Below, piece by piece: positions 11,049 to 22,493 of a stretch of DNA of 64,000 nt. How positions within the stretch are numbered: the stretch's first letter is position 1; every line of letters begins with the position of its first letter. The stretch is taken from NCBI GenBank assembly GCA_021234155.1, contig JAJEKV010000008.1, positions 19,581,371 through 19,645,370 on the forward strand. Direction: 5' to 3'. The notes beneath the pieces are model-generated. The model searched no databases and was not told the origin of the DNA. It saw only the letters and a list, made by a program, of their open reading frames with translations. The DNA comes from Isoetes taiwanensis. Taxonomy: Eukaryota; Streptophyta; Lycopodiopsida; Isoetales; Isoetaceae. A program made the translations under genes and the position numbers.

Positions 11049-12133
11049 ACGACTATCAGGATCAGGAAGAAGACTTCAATCAGATGTTGAGAGAGAATCA
11101 AGAATATCTAGTAGATTATGCTGATAAGAATGACCTACACAAATTCCCGAGAAGACTGGCCACAATGAAATGGATGCAGAAGATCACCTAGTTTTGGGTC
11201 AGCAACATATAGACAGGGCAGTTGTAGAGCCGATTACTGATGTAGATGGTAATCCTTCATTTATTAGAGCATCTCCATGAAATTTACAAGAAAAAAGCAT
11301 TAATAAAGAACAAATAGAGCTTAGAATAACTGCCATTGTGATTCTTTTAAGCTGGATGGATGATAATGGATGTTGACACAAGAAATGTACAGTTCATAAA
11401 AATAAAATATTCTTTCTCATTGTATTTATCGCCATGGCGATTCTTCTGTAACCCGACTGTGTATTTATGTCGCTATATCATGTATTCACGGTGAAAAAGA
11501 TCGTGAAGACGATTGTCTCGACTTGTTATCGCGTGTTTTACGGTGTAGATAATACTTTGGTAGAATATAAAATCGGGCATATATTAGGGGCAATGACATT
11601 GGCCGTAAATGAAGTATATTATTTTTTCGAAAATGAGCACCCTCGTTGCTTTCTTGCTTCTAGGAACGACAACTGCTTACGAACTACCCTTTTAAACGCA
11701 GTCTGCAAATTATTTCGAGCAAAATGAGAGTGTACTTTTTTCGCAAATTAATGAATTGATGCTTATTTAGTGCAATAGGTGAATCTCATTGAGAAATTTC
11801 CAACCTTGAGTGCTTTACATATATTTTAGCCACTTGTAATTGTCAAAACTCCAAAAAATTCCGTTTTTTCACATTTTTTACTATCCCATGGGGTTAGAAG
11901 ATATGCAAACCACTAAGCCTGAAAAGATCTCAATGAGATCTATCTATTGCACCAAACAAAGACTCAGTTGGAGTTTTCAATCAAATAGTGCGTTAGAAAA
12001 TGTGATCCAGCGAATTAGTGATAACTGTTTTGCTGACTAGATTATCAATTCTACTTTCTGATTGGTGGTTCATATAGCTTAATCAACATTTCTTAGAAAG
12101 CCATTTTATGATCTTAAAAAACCTTTAATGAAA
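11049..12133. other. No gene seen
   Basis: Short frames only (for example 11467-11727). No motif, repeat or RNA structure is recognised. Confidence 0.5.
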
Positions 12134-13880
12134 ATAAATAATATAATGAACACAGTTTACATCAATAAACTGAAATCTTAACTAGTTCACCAAAACCATT
12201 TTAATATCCTTCTGATAGAAGATACAACACTGATATCTTCTACTTATCAAACTTCAGATCACCAAAACTGAAGAATGATTCAACGAGTTACACCAATAAC
12301 TCGAAATAATGTAGCTCTAGTTCACCAAAACTATAGGAAGATCCATCCTCAGAATCTAATTATGGTTGTTTGCCAGCCAACCAGGTCAATTAATGCTAAG
12401 AATTGGGAAATTTGGTGAAGCTATTGGCAATGGCAAGTTATCAATTCACGTTTCCTGTTATCTAAGCAAAGAAAATTATATGTATGATTTCTAAAGGATC
12501 CGATTTTGGTCGCTGGCTGAGCGAGCGAGTAATTCAAGCCGAGAATTAGCTAGTTCTTATAGTCCCTGCTTGCAGAAGACGACTTGCCATTCAATTGCCT
12601 TGCCTTGCCAATAATTTGCCAAACTTACGTACCTATGCTAGTTCACCAAGACTAGCATCCAAGACCATACTCCTGAGCTACCATATTCGTATTGATTCAT
12701 CTCTTTTTAAGAAGCAACTGATCTCGGTTGTATCCACAAAACACAAATTAAGCACCAACTCAATTTGCGATACTTGAGTACCAACACAATCTGTTTGTAC
12801 TTGAGCGCCAACTCAGTTTGTTTCAAGGTCCAAAGGCTAGGATTATAATCCCATAGCACCATCTATTTATTACAATCACAATTGTTGTGGCTAAGGATTT
12901 AGGATAAAGATACTGAAAGAATTGAATTGATCTACAGAGTTGGAATACTATTAACAAGGTTTTAAGTTGTACTAATTATGAAGTAAATTTCTAATGTCAA
13001 AGAATGGGTAAGGCTTAAGAAAAAGTAATGGAGTTTTGTTGAAGCACAACTTCAACCAGTAGCATCAACTACTGCTCAAATTTCAATGTCATCTACTAAT
13101 ATCAGATACTTATTGCACCAACCATAATTATACACAAATATTAATGGCATGATCATCCATCAAAAGGAATAATAAAATCAATAAAAATCATAAAATCAAT
13201 TATAATTTCTCCGTGGTACTAACCACTTCAAAAAAATTTAACAAATTCTCTATCCCCTATGTATATCCACAATTACTTACAAGCAAATTCTAACCACCAG
13301 CGATTAGAAGCAGACTTATAGAAGGTGCAATTTACATTCTTCAAGCTTTAGATAGTTCAAATAAAGATAGATTCATCCACTATAGTGTAGGAAGAGTTTA
13401 ATCAGAGGTCCATCCTGGCCAAGGAGATGGATTGTCAATTTTGATTAGGGCTTAATTTGAAAGAGATCCACATCCTCATTACTAAATTATGGTAGTTCAC
13501 CACACAACCAGGCTAGTCGGTGCTAATAACTGAAAAATTTGGCAAAGCTGTAGGCAATGGCAAATTATCAATTCATGTTTTTTATTATCTGGGCAAAGAA
13601 AATTATGTGTATGATCTTTAAAGAATTCGATTTGGGTCGCTTAAGCGGACGGGTAATTCAGGTTGAAAATCAGCTAGTTCTTGTGGTCCCTAGTCACTGA
13701 AGACAACGGCCACTTAATCGATGATGTCTATCCCCTTGGATGCATGTTCCCTTAAGAAAGGTCCGTCGTTCCTCTTTTTCTAACTCGAGTCCCTAATTGG
13801 CTCTTAATGTTTTATTTTTATCTCAAACCTTTAAGCGTAGATATACCTTTCGTTAAAGGATATAATTTAACCCTTTATTT
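12134..13880. repeat. Repeat family B, copy 1 (internal direct repeats)
   Basis: This stretch is collinear with 24223-26110. Within it, about 12330-12590 resembles about 13470-13710 as a diverged direct repeat. The layout is like a short LTR pair around roughly 0.8-1 kb of non-coding sequence. Compared with copy 2, the first repeat lacks the segment ending AACCCATAGC and the second is truncated. No coding capacity is seen. A non-autonomous LTR element (TRIM/LARD type) is possible, but termini and target-site duplications were not resolved. Confidence 0.6.
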
Positions 13881-14222
13881 ATCAGTTGCCAAATCTTGGC
13901 CATTCAATTTGCTCCCTTGCGGTCTCGGCCGTCGGATCTAGTGGCTGCCGGAGCTTCCTGGATGCCCACTTGCTCAGGCGATCTAAGCCGTCGAATCTGA
14001 TCGCCCAATCTCGTTCATCCATTTGGTTACACATTGTTGGAGATCTCCCACTTTCTAGCCTAATCTTAAAAGTTTTGTATTAGACAGAATTCGTACCCTT
14101 GCCCCCATCACCCTCGCAAAAGGAGTCTGGGGAAAAACTAAACCAACTCTCCACACATCTATTATTGAATATATGCTTACTTTTTTCTTAAGGTTATGCC
14201 AAATGCTAATGGTGCGTATATT
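13881..14222. other. No gene seen
   Basis: Unique-looking sequence with a C-rich patch. The short frame at 13886-14083 has no recognisable motif. Confidence 0.5.
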
Positions 14223-14262
14223 GTTCTAGAATGTTCTAAGAAGTTCTAGAATATTCTAGAAT
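14223..14262. promoter_or_regulatory. Heat-shock-element array
   Basis: Alternating nTTCn and nGAAn pentamers: gTTCt-aGAAt-gTTCt, an out-of-phase GAA, then gTTCt-aGAAt-aTTCt-aGAAt. Seven in-phase pentamers exceed the three usually needed for heat-shock-factor binding. No gene start is evident within several hundred bases on either side, so function is uncertain. Confidence 0.55.
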
Positions 14263-14779
14263 ATTTTGGATGCTCATGGATAAGCACCTCAATCTAGCAT
14301 GCTGACATAAGAAGAAACAATGCTCAATTGTATCATCGCTCTAAGCACATAAAGTGCATGTTGCAAGCACCTAGGAATGAAATATGTGGACCAAAATATT
14401 GACTTGCACACACTATGGATGTCACCACAAAGCTGACAAGTTGGGATATCCCAAACCCATTTGCAGATTCATAGGTACCACTAAATGCCACCTTTATGAG
14501 GATGGCAACACATCTATAGCAAGAAGGATCTTATATATAGCATGCACCAGATGCTCGGCCTTTCTCATGAACCACCTATAGCTAGAAAGCTAATACTTGT
14601 GGTACAGAAGGAAAAGCATGGAATCTCGAAAGGAGGAACTTTGTTCAAAAATCTTCCAATGTGAGTAATTATATTTCACAATACTATGTAGAAATTGTAA
14701 GCACACTTGCTAGTCTCCAACGTCATTGTGTCAAAGGATGAATTGATAATACCAGAGGTGCATTTGTTTGGTTGTTGTC

Positions 14780-15480
14780 CAAAGGGATCCACCACACAAC
14801 CACCCCAATACTGGGTCCACATATTGTTTTTCAGTGTGGTTTTTACCAAAAATCAACATAAAAAAACTACGTGGTGCTTTTTGTCCGACTTTGCTAGAAA
14901 CTACGTGTAGTTTTTAGTCAGGTTTTTACACGTGCAGTTTTTTTTGCAAAAAGTCTACATGTAGAATTTTGTTAAGATTAACTACATGTAGAAATTAACA
15001 TGTGTCTACATGTTATTTTTTTAAGATAGCTATACTTTTCAAGTATTGTTTTCCTAACAAATAGACATGTAGTTTTTAATGAAAGATAAAAGATCCACAC
15101 AATGTTTTTAACCATTGTTTTGCAAAAACAAAACACTAAAAAACCACGTAGAGAAATTTGTCCGACTTTGCTAGAAACTACGCGTATTTTTCTGATTTTT
15201 TGTTTTAACTATGTTGTTTCCAAGTGTTGGTTTCCTAAAAAATGATACGTGGTTTTAAAAAAAATGATGTCATTTTTTCAAAAATAGATGTTGCTTTCGA
15301 GTATTGTTTTACATGGAATCTACATGTGGTTTTATAGATATAAATATTTCCAAGTGTTGTTTTTTCAATAAAGTACGTGTTGTTTTTTCAATAAAAGACG
15401 CGGTTAAAAGACGTGTTTTTAAAAAGTCGATATGTTGAAAATTTATATATAAGTATTATTTTTCACCACAATTAAAATTA
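14780..15480. repeat. AT-rich region with recurring CTACATGTAG / TACGTG words
   Basis: Degenerate short repeats built on ACATGTAG and its inverse, plus CTACGTG, recur many times between T-runs. No regular period was found and there is no coding signal. Confidence 0.55.
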
Positions 15481-16056
15481 GCTATTGTTTTCTAGCATTT
15501 TATTGTTTAGCACATTGTTTTTATGTTATTAAGGTTGTTTTAGCCCTTATATGATTCTTGTTTTTTAGGCAAGTGTGTTGTTTAAATTTGGTTAAAGCAT
15601 TTGATTGAAATGCAACTTATAGTGTCCATATTTAATAAATCTTACATTCTTGTTTTATAGCCTTTAATTGAAAGTATATTCTTAACAAACTTGCTACAAA
15701 AATATAAAAACTGCTATTATTTTAAGCACCATTTAAATAAAGGTGTTATTATGCTATCAGGTAAGAGCATTGGTCAAAGCCTAATACATGAATTTTCCAG
15801 CAGTTATATCTCTAGTAAAAGTCTATGCCATAGGGTGGAGATGAAAAAAAGTCCGCACAGTCTACCATGCATCAAGAGAAGCATTAGAATAGGCTGATAA
15901 AAGATAGAGGCTAGGGAAACAATAGCTTGGTATATGGCAAAGACCAATAAAGAAGCCGTAAGCTTGGGGACTCATCAACATTGTTCAAAAATTTTCCAAA
16001 TGAGCTCGGAAATCAAAATTTTGCTCAGAAGAAAGTGCATCATCCCAACCCCAGTA
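15481..16056. other. No gene seen
   Basis: AT-rich sequence with short uninformative frames. Confidence 0.5.
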
Positions 16057-16403
16057 ATTCTAGAATAGGGCTCGCATAAAAACGACAAAAACCTCCCGAT
16101 AGATAGGCTTCTCATTCATCTCAGCAGATTTTCTACAATGGTGGATAGTGGGTAGCCGCACACATGCAAACTACCCACAAAAAATAAATAAAGGGAATGT
16201 CCAATTATACAACTTGGACCCCATGAAATACAATGCTAATAGATGTTTGGTTTGTGTACCTGCCAAAAGCTTATCACCGGGATTAAAAAACCCCGCCCTT
16301 TCGGGTTTTCGAGGAAAAACCCTAGTGATAAGCCTTCGGCAAGGGGCTTGGACAAACAGGCTGAGAATTCGCTCCCAAAACCCACGAATGGAGAAGTCAA
16401 AGC
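16057..16403 (-). repeat. Repeat family A, distal part of the copy split by the copia element
   Basis: It begins at the terminal palindrome ATTCTAGAAT (16057-16066) followed by AGGGCTCGCAT. It carries two inverted repeats also present in the 47-48 kb copy: GTGGGTAG/CTACCCAC (16148-16155 and 16171-16178) and GCTTATCAC/GTGATAAGC (16269-16277 and 16325-16333). The element resumes at 22494 after the copia insertion. A short frame on the minus strand (VQAPCRRLITRVF) has a counterpart near 47850. Confidence 0.8.
16269..16333. other. Conserved nested hairpin, copy at 16.3 kb
   Basis: The outer stem GCTTATCAC/GTGATAAGC (9 bp) encloses an inner AAAACCC/GGGTTTT stem. Equivalent structures occur near 26.55, 35.20, 43.23 and 47.86 kb. 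Confidence 0.75.
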
Positions 16404-16949
16404 TGTGAGAAGTGTTCATGTTAGATATAGAATCTTAACCTAGTGTGGAGATCATGACCCTAATCTAGGTTAAGGATGAAAATGGTGAAGGCAGTTGTAC
16501 ATATGGGAACCAATGACCTATGGTATTTTCAAGCAGTTAAAAGGTATGATAAACTGAATCGAGACATTTAAGATAAATACTGCTATGTTTATGGTTGACA
16601 AAATAAGAAAGCATGTCGGTCAAATGAGAGGATTACTGCTACTTTGATCGGTCCTGAACCACGACAGTCGGTTCGGGATCAGCTATAAATGTTGAAGATG
16701 TATTCGTTTGTTATTTAGCTGGGAAGCCGAATCATAATACAGTCGGAAATGCCTATTGTCTGCTAAGTGTAATGGTCGACTTGATCTTTCAGTAATGTTG
16801 TGCTTATAATGAATTATCTTATTCATTGATAAGGGTAAAGGTTGACATAGGTTAACCTATTGGTTGTTGTAATTGTGAAGTTAGTTGCCTTAATGTTTTA
16901 GATCTAAGTGACTGAATATTTGCTTTAGATCTATAGAAGTTTTTTCACA
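16404..16949 (+). repeat. 5' LTR of the copia element
   Basis: It begins TGTGAGAAGTG and ends TTTTTTCACA, one base before the primer-binding site. It lacks a 12-bp segment present in the 3' LTR around 22162. Confidence 0.95.
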
Positions 16950-16950
16950 T

Positions 16951-16962
16951 TGGTATCAGAGC
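16951..16962 (+). promoter_or_regulatory. Primer-binding site for initiator-Met tRNA
   Basis: TGGTATCAGAGC is the standard plant copia site complementary to the 3' end of initiator tRNA-Met, one base after the LTR. Confidence 0.95.
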
Positions 16963-16966
16963 TAAC

Positions 16967-18499
16967 ATGGCAACTAGACTTGGTGCTTCTTTACTCAGTG
17001 GAGTGGATATGTTCCAAGGGGAAGCTGGATTCCAGGCTTGGAAAGAGAGAATGAAAGATGTTCTTCAGGCAGAAGGTTTGTGGGATCTAATAGAAGGTGA
17101 CAGTGCTGACGTTGGTGAAAGCAGTACTAATGTTGAAGGTACAAGCATGGCAAGTGAGGCATCTATGAATGCTGGTGCAAGTGGAGGCAATTCAAAAAGA
17201 TCTCAGCAGGCCAGATGCATTATTGCAAGTAAGTTGAGTTCTAGTATTATGTTTAAACTGAAAAATAAGACACCAAAAGAGATGTGGGAATTTTTGCTTA
17301 AACACTATGAAGTCAAAAATTCTTCCCAAATTGAGATGCTTGATAGGCAATTAAGGAAATTGAAATTCAAAGACACTCTTTTCTTTCAAAAGTATGATAA
17401 TATCATTGCTGATCTTGAGGCAGCAGGAGTGCATATCACAAAAGATTTCCATGTGTTATCTCTATCTAGAGCCTTCTCTGAATATGAATAGCTTTCTACC
17501 CTAGTGAGAAGTGTGGCCAGAAATAGGGAGAAGGCTGAACTTATGATAAGGACTGAAATAGAACAGAAAAAGATAATCAAAGGGGAAGAGGAAGAAAATG
17601 CAGAGATACTTTTCACTGGAAAAGGAAAGGGGCGTTTTGACAAAAGCAAGCTTGGCCCCTGTTATGCTTGTAAGGCTTATGGACATCTTAAAAATAATTG
17701 TCCTAAGTTTAAGCAAAATAAATGCTTCAATTGTGAAGGCTTTGGCCATGTTGCAGCAAATTGTCCTAGTCCCAAAAGAGGTGTTGGAGGAAAAGGAAAG
17801 TTTGCAAATAAAGGAAGAGGCAACATGCCTAAAGGCAGGAATGAGAAAGCAAGTGTTAATCTTGCTCAAGAAAATAATAATGATGAAGAAGACACCGACG
17901 CAGAGGTAAGTACACATGATGCATACTCTATTTCAGAAAAAGATACTAACAAATTAAATGATATGTTTATGATAGATAGTGGAGCTGAGAGATCAGTAGT
18001 GAAAACTACTGATGCTCTCAAGGAAGGAAGAAAAACAAACTCTACTTATGTGCAAATGGGAGATGGAATGTTGCAGGAGGTAGAAGAATGTGGTCTGCTG
18101 CAACTTTATGACTTAGATGGAAAAATAGTCAACTTAAAAAATGTTCTTTGTGTTCCAAACATTGTGAGGAACTTAATTTCAGTGAGCCAATTAGTAGACA
18201 TGGGTTTCAAACTCATATTTGACAAAAACTATTGTAAAGTGCTTCAAAATAATAAAGTTAAGTTCCTGGCTATTCGTGTTGGAAATTTGTTTGGATTTCA
18301 TAATAAGACCCTGTCTGGCAGCATTAATTCAGTGGAGATACCAACTATTAAACTCTGGCATGAAAGGCTAGGACATGTGAATGTTGAAAACATTAAACAA
18401 ATGATCAAAAGGGGACTGATTGTGGCAGCAAATGATGAAGCGGGAACTTGTTATGGTTGCATGGTTGGAAAAAGTTCGAGATTGCCTTTTAAAAGATAA
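16967..18499 (+). pseudogene. gag-pol: Copia Gag, protease and pre-integrase part of the polyprotein (internal stop)
   Basis: Gag starts at the ATG at 16967 and runs 174 codons to an in-frame TAG at 17489-17491. The same frame then continues, so the break is a point nonsense change. After it come two CCHC zinc knuckles, CYACKAYGHLKNNC and CFNCEGFGHVAANC, which bind element RNA. Next come the aspartic protease active site (MIDSGAERSVV, near 17970) and the pre-integrase zinc domain (LWHERLGHVN...CYGC). The frame ends at a TAA created by the inserted LINE fragment at about 18497. Confidence 0.93.
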
Positions 18500-18954
18500 G
18501 ATAAGATAAGATAAGAATTTTTACGTCCACGGGAACCCAACGGGTTATGGGACGGCACATGCAAGGGCAAGAGCCCATCTAAAACCCGGGGACTATGCCC
18601 CATCACCAAATACAATAACCAAATATTAAAAGGCTACCAAGAATAAGAGAAGATAATGCTAATGCTAGTGGTAAATTTATGCTTCTAAAATTATCTAGAC
18701 ATAGCCAGTCCAAGGATTGGAAGGCCATTGATCTAGAATAATTGCTGCGCCTCTCCTGTACACTGCCCATTTCTTTTGCAGGCGGGCTGCCCTCACCTTG
18801 CAGAGCTCCTCCTTACGGTTACACAATTGAAGAGGGGAGAGGTCCTCTTGTACTGAGAAACTAGTCCCTCTGAGATGGTTTCCATGCTGAAGAACATGTA
18901 AGCGGCTAATAGTGTCTTGAAACCGAACCAAAAGATGGCGGGGACGATCAGGTC
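18497..18954 (-). mobile_element. 5'-truncated LINE 3' end inserted in copia integrase
   Basis: On the minus strand this segment ends in four to five TTATC repeats (complement of AAGATAAGATAAG at 18493-18515). That is the pentamer tail expected of a LINE 3' end. A short frame at 18695-18931 and an untranslated tail with CCCGGGTTTTAGATGGGC precede it. AAAAGA occurs at both edges (18491-18496 and 18955-18960) and may be the target duplication. Copia pre-integrase coding stops at the left edge and integrase resumes just after the right edge. Confidence 0.75.
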
Positions 18955-18960
18955 AAAAGA

Positions 18961-21336
18961 AAGAGCAAAAGAATTACTAGAACTTGTACATTCAGATTTA
19001 TGCAAGGGAGAAGATATTTTATTACATTCATAGATGATCATTCCAGACACACAAAATGTTTTTTTCTTAGAACCAAAAATCAAGCTTATAAAGCTTTCAG
19101 AGTATTTGAAGCAGAGGCTGAGAGATTTACAGGAAAAAAGATTAAATGTTTAAGATCTGATAGGGGAGGAGAATTTGTCAATAATGAGTTCAAGAACTAT
19201 TGTAAAGCAAAGGGAATCAAACGACAAGTGACATGCAGTCATACTCCTCAGCAGAATGGAATTGCAGAAAGGAAAAACAGGTATATTTTGGATTCAGTCA
19301 GAGCAATGCTTAAGCAATCTGGGTTACCTAATTTCTTATGGGAAGAGGCCATGAGAGCTGCAGTATACATACAAAACAGGGTACTTAACTCAAGCCTAGA
19401 TGGATGTATTCCAGAAGAAATATGGAGCAAGCTACCAATAAGGTACAAATATTTCAAAGTTTTTGGAAGCATTGCTTTTGCTCATGTACCAAAAGAAATT
19501 AGAACAAAATTGGATGACAGGGCAGTAACAGGCTATATGGTAGGATATGATGAGATGTCAAAGGGATATAGGATTTACTATCCAGAGGGAAGAAAAGTAT
19601 TAGTTAGCCGAGATGTTAGATTTGATGAGCTTATGCTTTATAAGAACAGAAAAGATCTAAGTAATAGACTGGATCTATTTGCTAAAACTGGCAGTGTACA
19701 AAGTGAAGTCAGCCTTGATAACATTGATGAAAAATTAATTGCTGATAGTGATAGTGAAGGTGATGAAAGTGGCAAAGAGAAAGACAAGAAGACAAATGAA
19801 AGGAAAAATCAGGAGAATGACAATAATATAGTAGACATTGAAAAGGAAGTGACAAAGAAAAGAAGAAATTTAGAGGTTGAAAAATTAAAAGAAGGTATAA
19901 AGGGATTGGACATATCCAAATATGGGAGGACTGATGAAGGGACATCTAAAAGACTGCAAAGGGAAGAAATATATGTTAATATGATAATGGCAATCGTGGA
20001 ACCAGACATTCCTAAGTGCTATGAGCAAGCAATTAGTGGAGAAAATTCAGAAAGATGGAAAATGGCTATGGAGGATGAGATGAAATCATTTGCAAGGACT
20101 GGAACTTTTGATGTAGTGGAAAAACCTCAAAACAGAAATATTGTAGGCAATAAGTGGATATATAAAATTAAAATTGGCAATGATGGAGAAAGAAAATTCA
20201 AGGCTAGACTTGTGGCACAAGGCTATTCTCAAAAAAGGGGCATTGATTATGATGAGACTTTTTCCCCTATTGTTAAACTAACTAGTTTAAGAATGCTTCT
20301 TGCATATGCCAATGCATTAGACTTGGAAATACATCACATGGATGTAAATACTGCATTTTTAAATGCTGATCTGAATGAGGAAATATATATGCAACAAGCA
20401 CCAGGGTTTGAGAGTGGAGAAAATATGGTATGGAAGCTTAAAAAGGCAGTGTATGGGCTGAAACAGTCACCTAGGCAATGGTACTTGTGCATTGATGGAT
20501 TTCTCAAAGAACAAGGCTTTGCTAAGCTTGCAAATGATGGTAACTTGTATGTCTACAAGGAAAATAACTGTTTTTGCATTATTGCATTATATGTGGATGA
20601 TAATGTAATGATAGCAAATGATGTTCAAATACTAAATTATTGTAAAGAAGTTCTAAACAGCAGGTTCAAAATGACGGATTTGGGACCACTAAAGAAATTT
20701 CTTGGTATTGAAGTTCATAGGGACCGAGAACTCAGAAGGATAACCTTAACTCAAGGTGAAAATATCAGAAACATGTTGAGAAAATTTGGCATGACCACAT
20801 GCAACAGTGTAAAGTCTCCCTTGGTGATAGGTCAGAAATTATCCTCTGAGCTAAGTCCAAAGACAAAAACAGAAATGGAAGAGATGGAGAATTATCCGTA
20901 CAGAGAACTTATAGGATGTCTCCTATATGTAGCAAACTGTAGCAGGCCTGATATTGCATTCAGTGTTAACCTATTGAGCAGATTTTGCAATAATCCAGGT
21001 AGAGGTCATTGGCTTGCAGCCAAAAGGGTGCTAAGATTCTTGAAAGGAACACAAAATGAAGGTCTTACTTTTACAAACAAATATCTTATTTTATCTGCAT
21101 ACTCAGATGCAGACTGGGGTGGAGATCTAGACTCCAGGGAATCAACCTCAGGGTATATTGTACAAATTGGAGGATGCACTATTTCATGGAGAAGTAAAAA
21201 ACAAGGTTGCATTGCCATGTCTACTGCTGAGGCAGAATATAATGCTGCTTCTTTGGCTGCAAGAGAAGTTGCATGGGTCAGAAGACTAATGAATGAATTG
21301 GGAGCAACCCAAAATGGACCTACTGTGATAGTCTAA
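18961..21336 (+). pseudogene. pol: Copia integrase core, reverse transcriptase and RNase H
   Basis: The long frame (19000-21336, 778 codons) begins inside the integrase core: FIDDHSRH, SDRGGEF and HTPQQNGIAERKNR carry the DDE residues. After an acidic linker comes reverse transcriptase, with NKWIYKIK, ARLVAQGYSQ, DVNTAFLNADL and the catalytic ALYVDDNVM. RNase H follows, with SDADWGGD, STSGY and AMSTAEAEY. The N-terminal part is displaced by the upstream insertion and a frame change near 19000. It copies element RNA into DNA and integrates it, but here it is fragmented. Confidence 0.95.
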
Positions 21337-21557
21337 GTTGTTTGGCAATAACTAAGAACCCTGTGTTACATGAACGTACAAAACATATTGAATTACATGT
21401 GCACTTCATCAGGGACTTAGTGGGAAAAGGAATAATTGAAGTTGAACATATTAGCACTGAAGAGCAGAAGGCAGATATATTGACAAAAATATTACCTGTG
21501 CACAGATTTGAGAAGCTGAAACATTGTATTGGAATTGATGGCAGACATATGACATAA
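21337..21557 (+). pseudogene. Copia RNase H C-terminal tail, out of frame
   Basis: SCLAITKNPVLHERTKHIEL and STEEQKADILTK are the usual last block of copia RNase H. They lie in a different frame from 19000-21336. The shift is at about 21330-21345 and looks like a one- or two-base loss. Confidence 0.9.
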
Positions 21558-21616
21558 GGAAAAGAAATAAACAGAAAAGGAGTCACTTGGAATGATAATG
21601 CAGATGATAACGTTTT

Positions 21617-21900
21617 GGAAGTTTAAGTGAATTCATATTTACATGTTTTACAGATTAAAGATCTGCATTATTAAGACAAGGGTACAGAAAAATACAGGTT
21701 AAAGATCTACATTGTTAAGTTTGTGATACAGGTATTTCACAGGTTAATAAGTTGAAAGTTTAAGTGAATTCGTATTCACATGTTTCCCAGGTTGAAGATC
21801 TGCAATTTTAAGTCTGTGGTACAGAAAATACAGGTTGAAGACTCACACTGTTAAGTTCGTGCTACAGATATTTCACAGGTCAAGAAGTCATTGATTATTG
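21617..21900 (+). repeat. Two-copy tandem repeat in the copia 3' untranslated region
   Basis: AAGTTTAAGTGAATTC recurs at 21619 and 21756 (period about 137 bp), with AGGTTAAAGATCT-type words in each half. It lies between the polyprotein end and the polypurine tract. Confidence 0.75.
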
Positions 21901-21920
21901 TAAGAAGAACATCTAACATG

Positions 21921-21930
21921 AAAAGGGGAA
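21921..21930 (+). promoter_or_regulatory. Polypurine tract of the copia element
   Basis: AAAAGGGGAA lies directly upstream of the 3' LTR, where plus-strand synthesis is primed. Confidence 0.92.
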
Positions 21931-22488
21931 TGTGAGAAGTGTTCATGTTAGATATAGAATCTTAACCTAGTGTGGAGATCATGACCCTAATCTAGGTTAA
22001 GGATGAAAATGGTGAAGGCAGTTGTACATATGGGAACCAATGACCTATGGTATTTATAAGCAGTTAAAAGGTATGATAAACTGAATCAAGACATTTAAGA
22101 TAAATACTGCTATGTTTATGGTTGACAAAATAAGAAAGCATGTCGGTCAAATGAGAGGATTGAACGTAGCATTACTGCTACTTTGATCGGTCCTGAACCA
22201 CGGCAGTCGGTTCGGGATCAGCTATAAATGTTGAAGATGTATTCGTTTGTTATTTAGCTGGGAAGCCGAATCATAATACAGTCAGAAATGCCTATTGTCT
22301 GCTAAGTGTAATGGTCGACTTGATCTTTCAGTAATGCTGTGCTTATAATGAATTATCTTATTCATTGATAAGGGTAAAGGTTGACATAGGTTAACCTATT
22401 GGTTGTTGTAATTGTGAAGTTAGTTGCCTTAATGTTTTAGATCTAAGTGACTGAATATTTGCTTTAGATCTATAGAAGTTTTTTCACA
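21931..22488 (+). repeat. 3' LTR of the copia element
   Basis: Nearly identical to 16404-16949, with about six substitutions and an extra 12 bp (GAACGTAGCATT). It is followed by the target duplication AAAGC. Confidence 0.95.
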
Positions 22489-22493
22489 AAAGC

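Larger units (their letters stand above)
16404..22488 (+). mobile_element. Ty1-copia LTR retrotransposon, nearly full-length but defective
   Basis: LTRs of 546 bp (16404-16949) and 558 bp (21931-22488) both start TGTGAGAAG and end TTCACA. They are flanked by a perfect 5-bp target duplication AAAGC (16399-16403 and 22489-22493). The primer site TGGTATCAGAGC lies at 16951-16962 and the purine tract AAAAGGGGAA at 21921-21930. Internal order is Gag, protease, integrase, reverse transcriptase, RNase H, which defines the copia superfamily. By eye the LTRs differ by about six substitutions and one 12-bp indel, so insertion was fairly recent. A stop in gag, a roughly 460-bp insertion in integrase and a frame change in RNase H make it non-autonomous. 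It sits inside a family A repeat. Confidence 0.95.
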
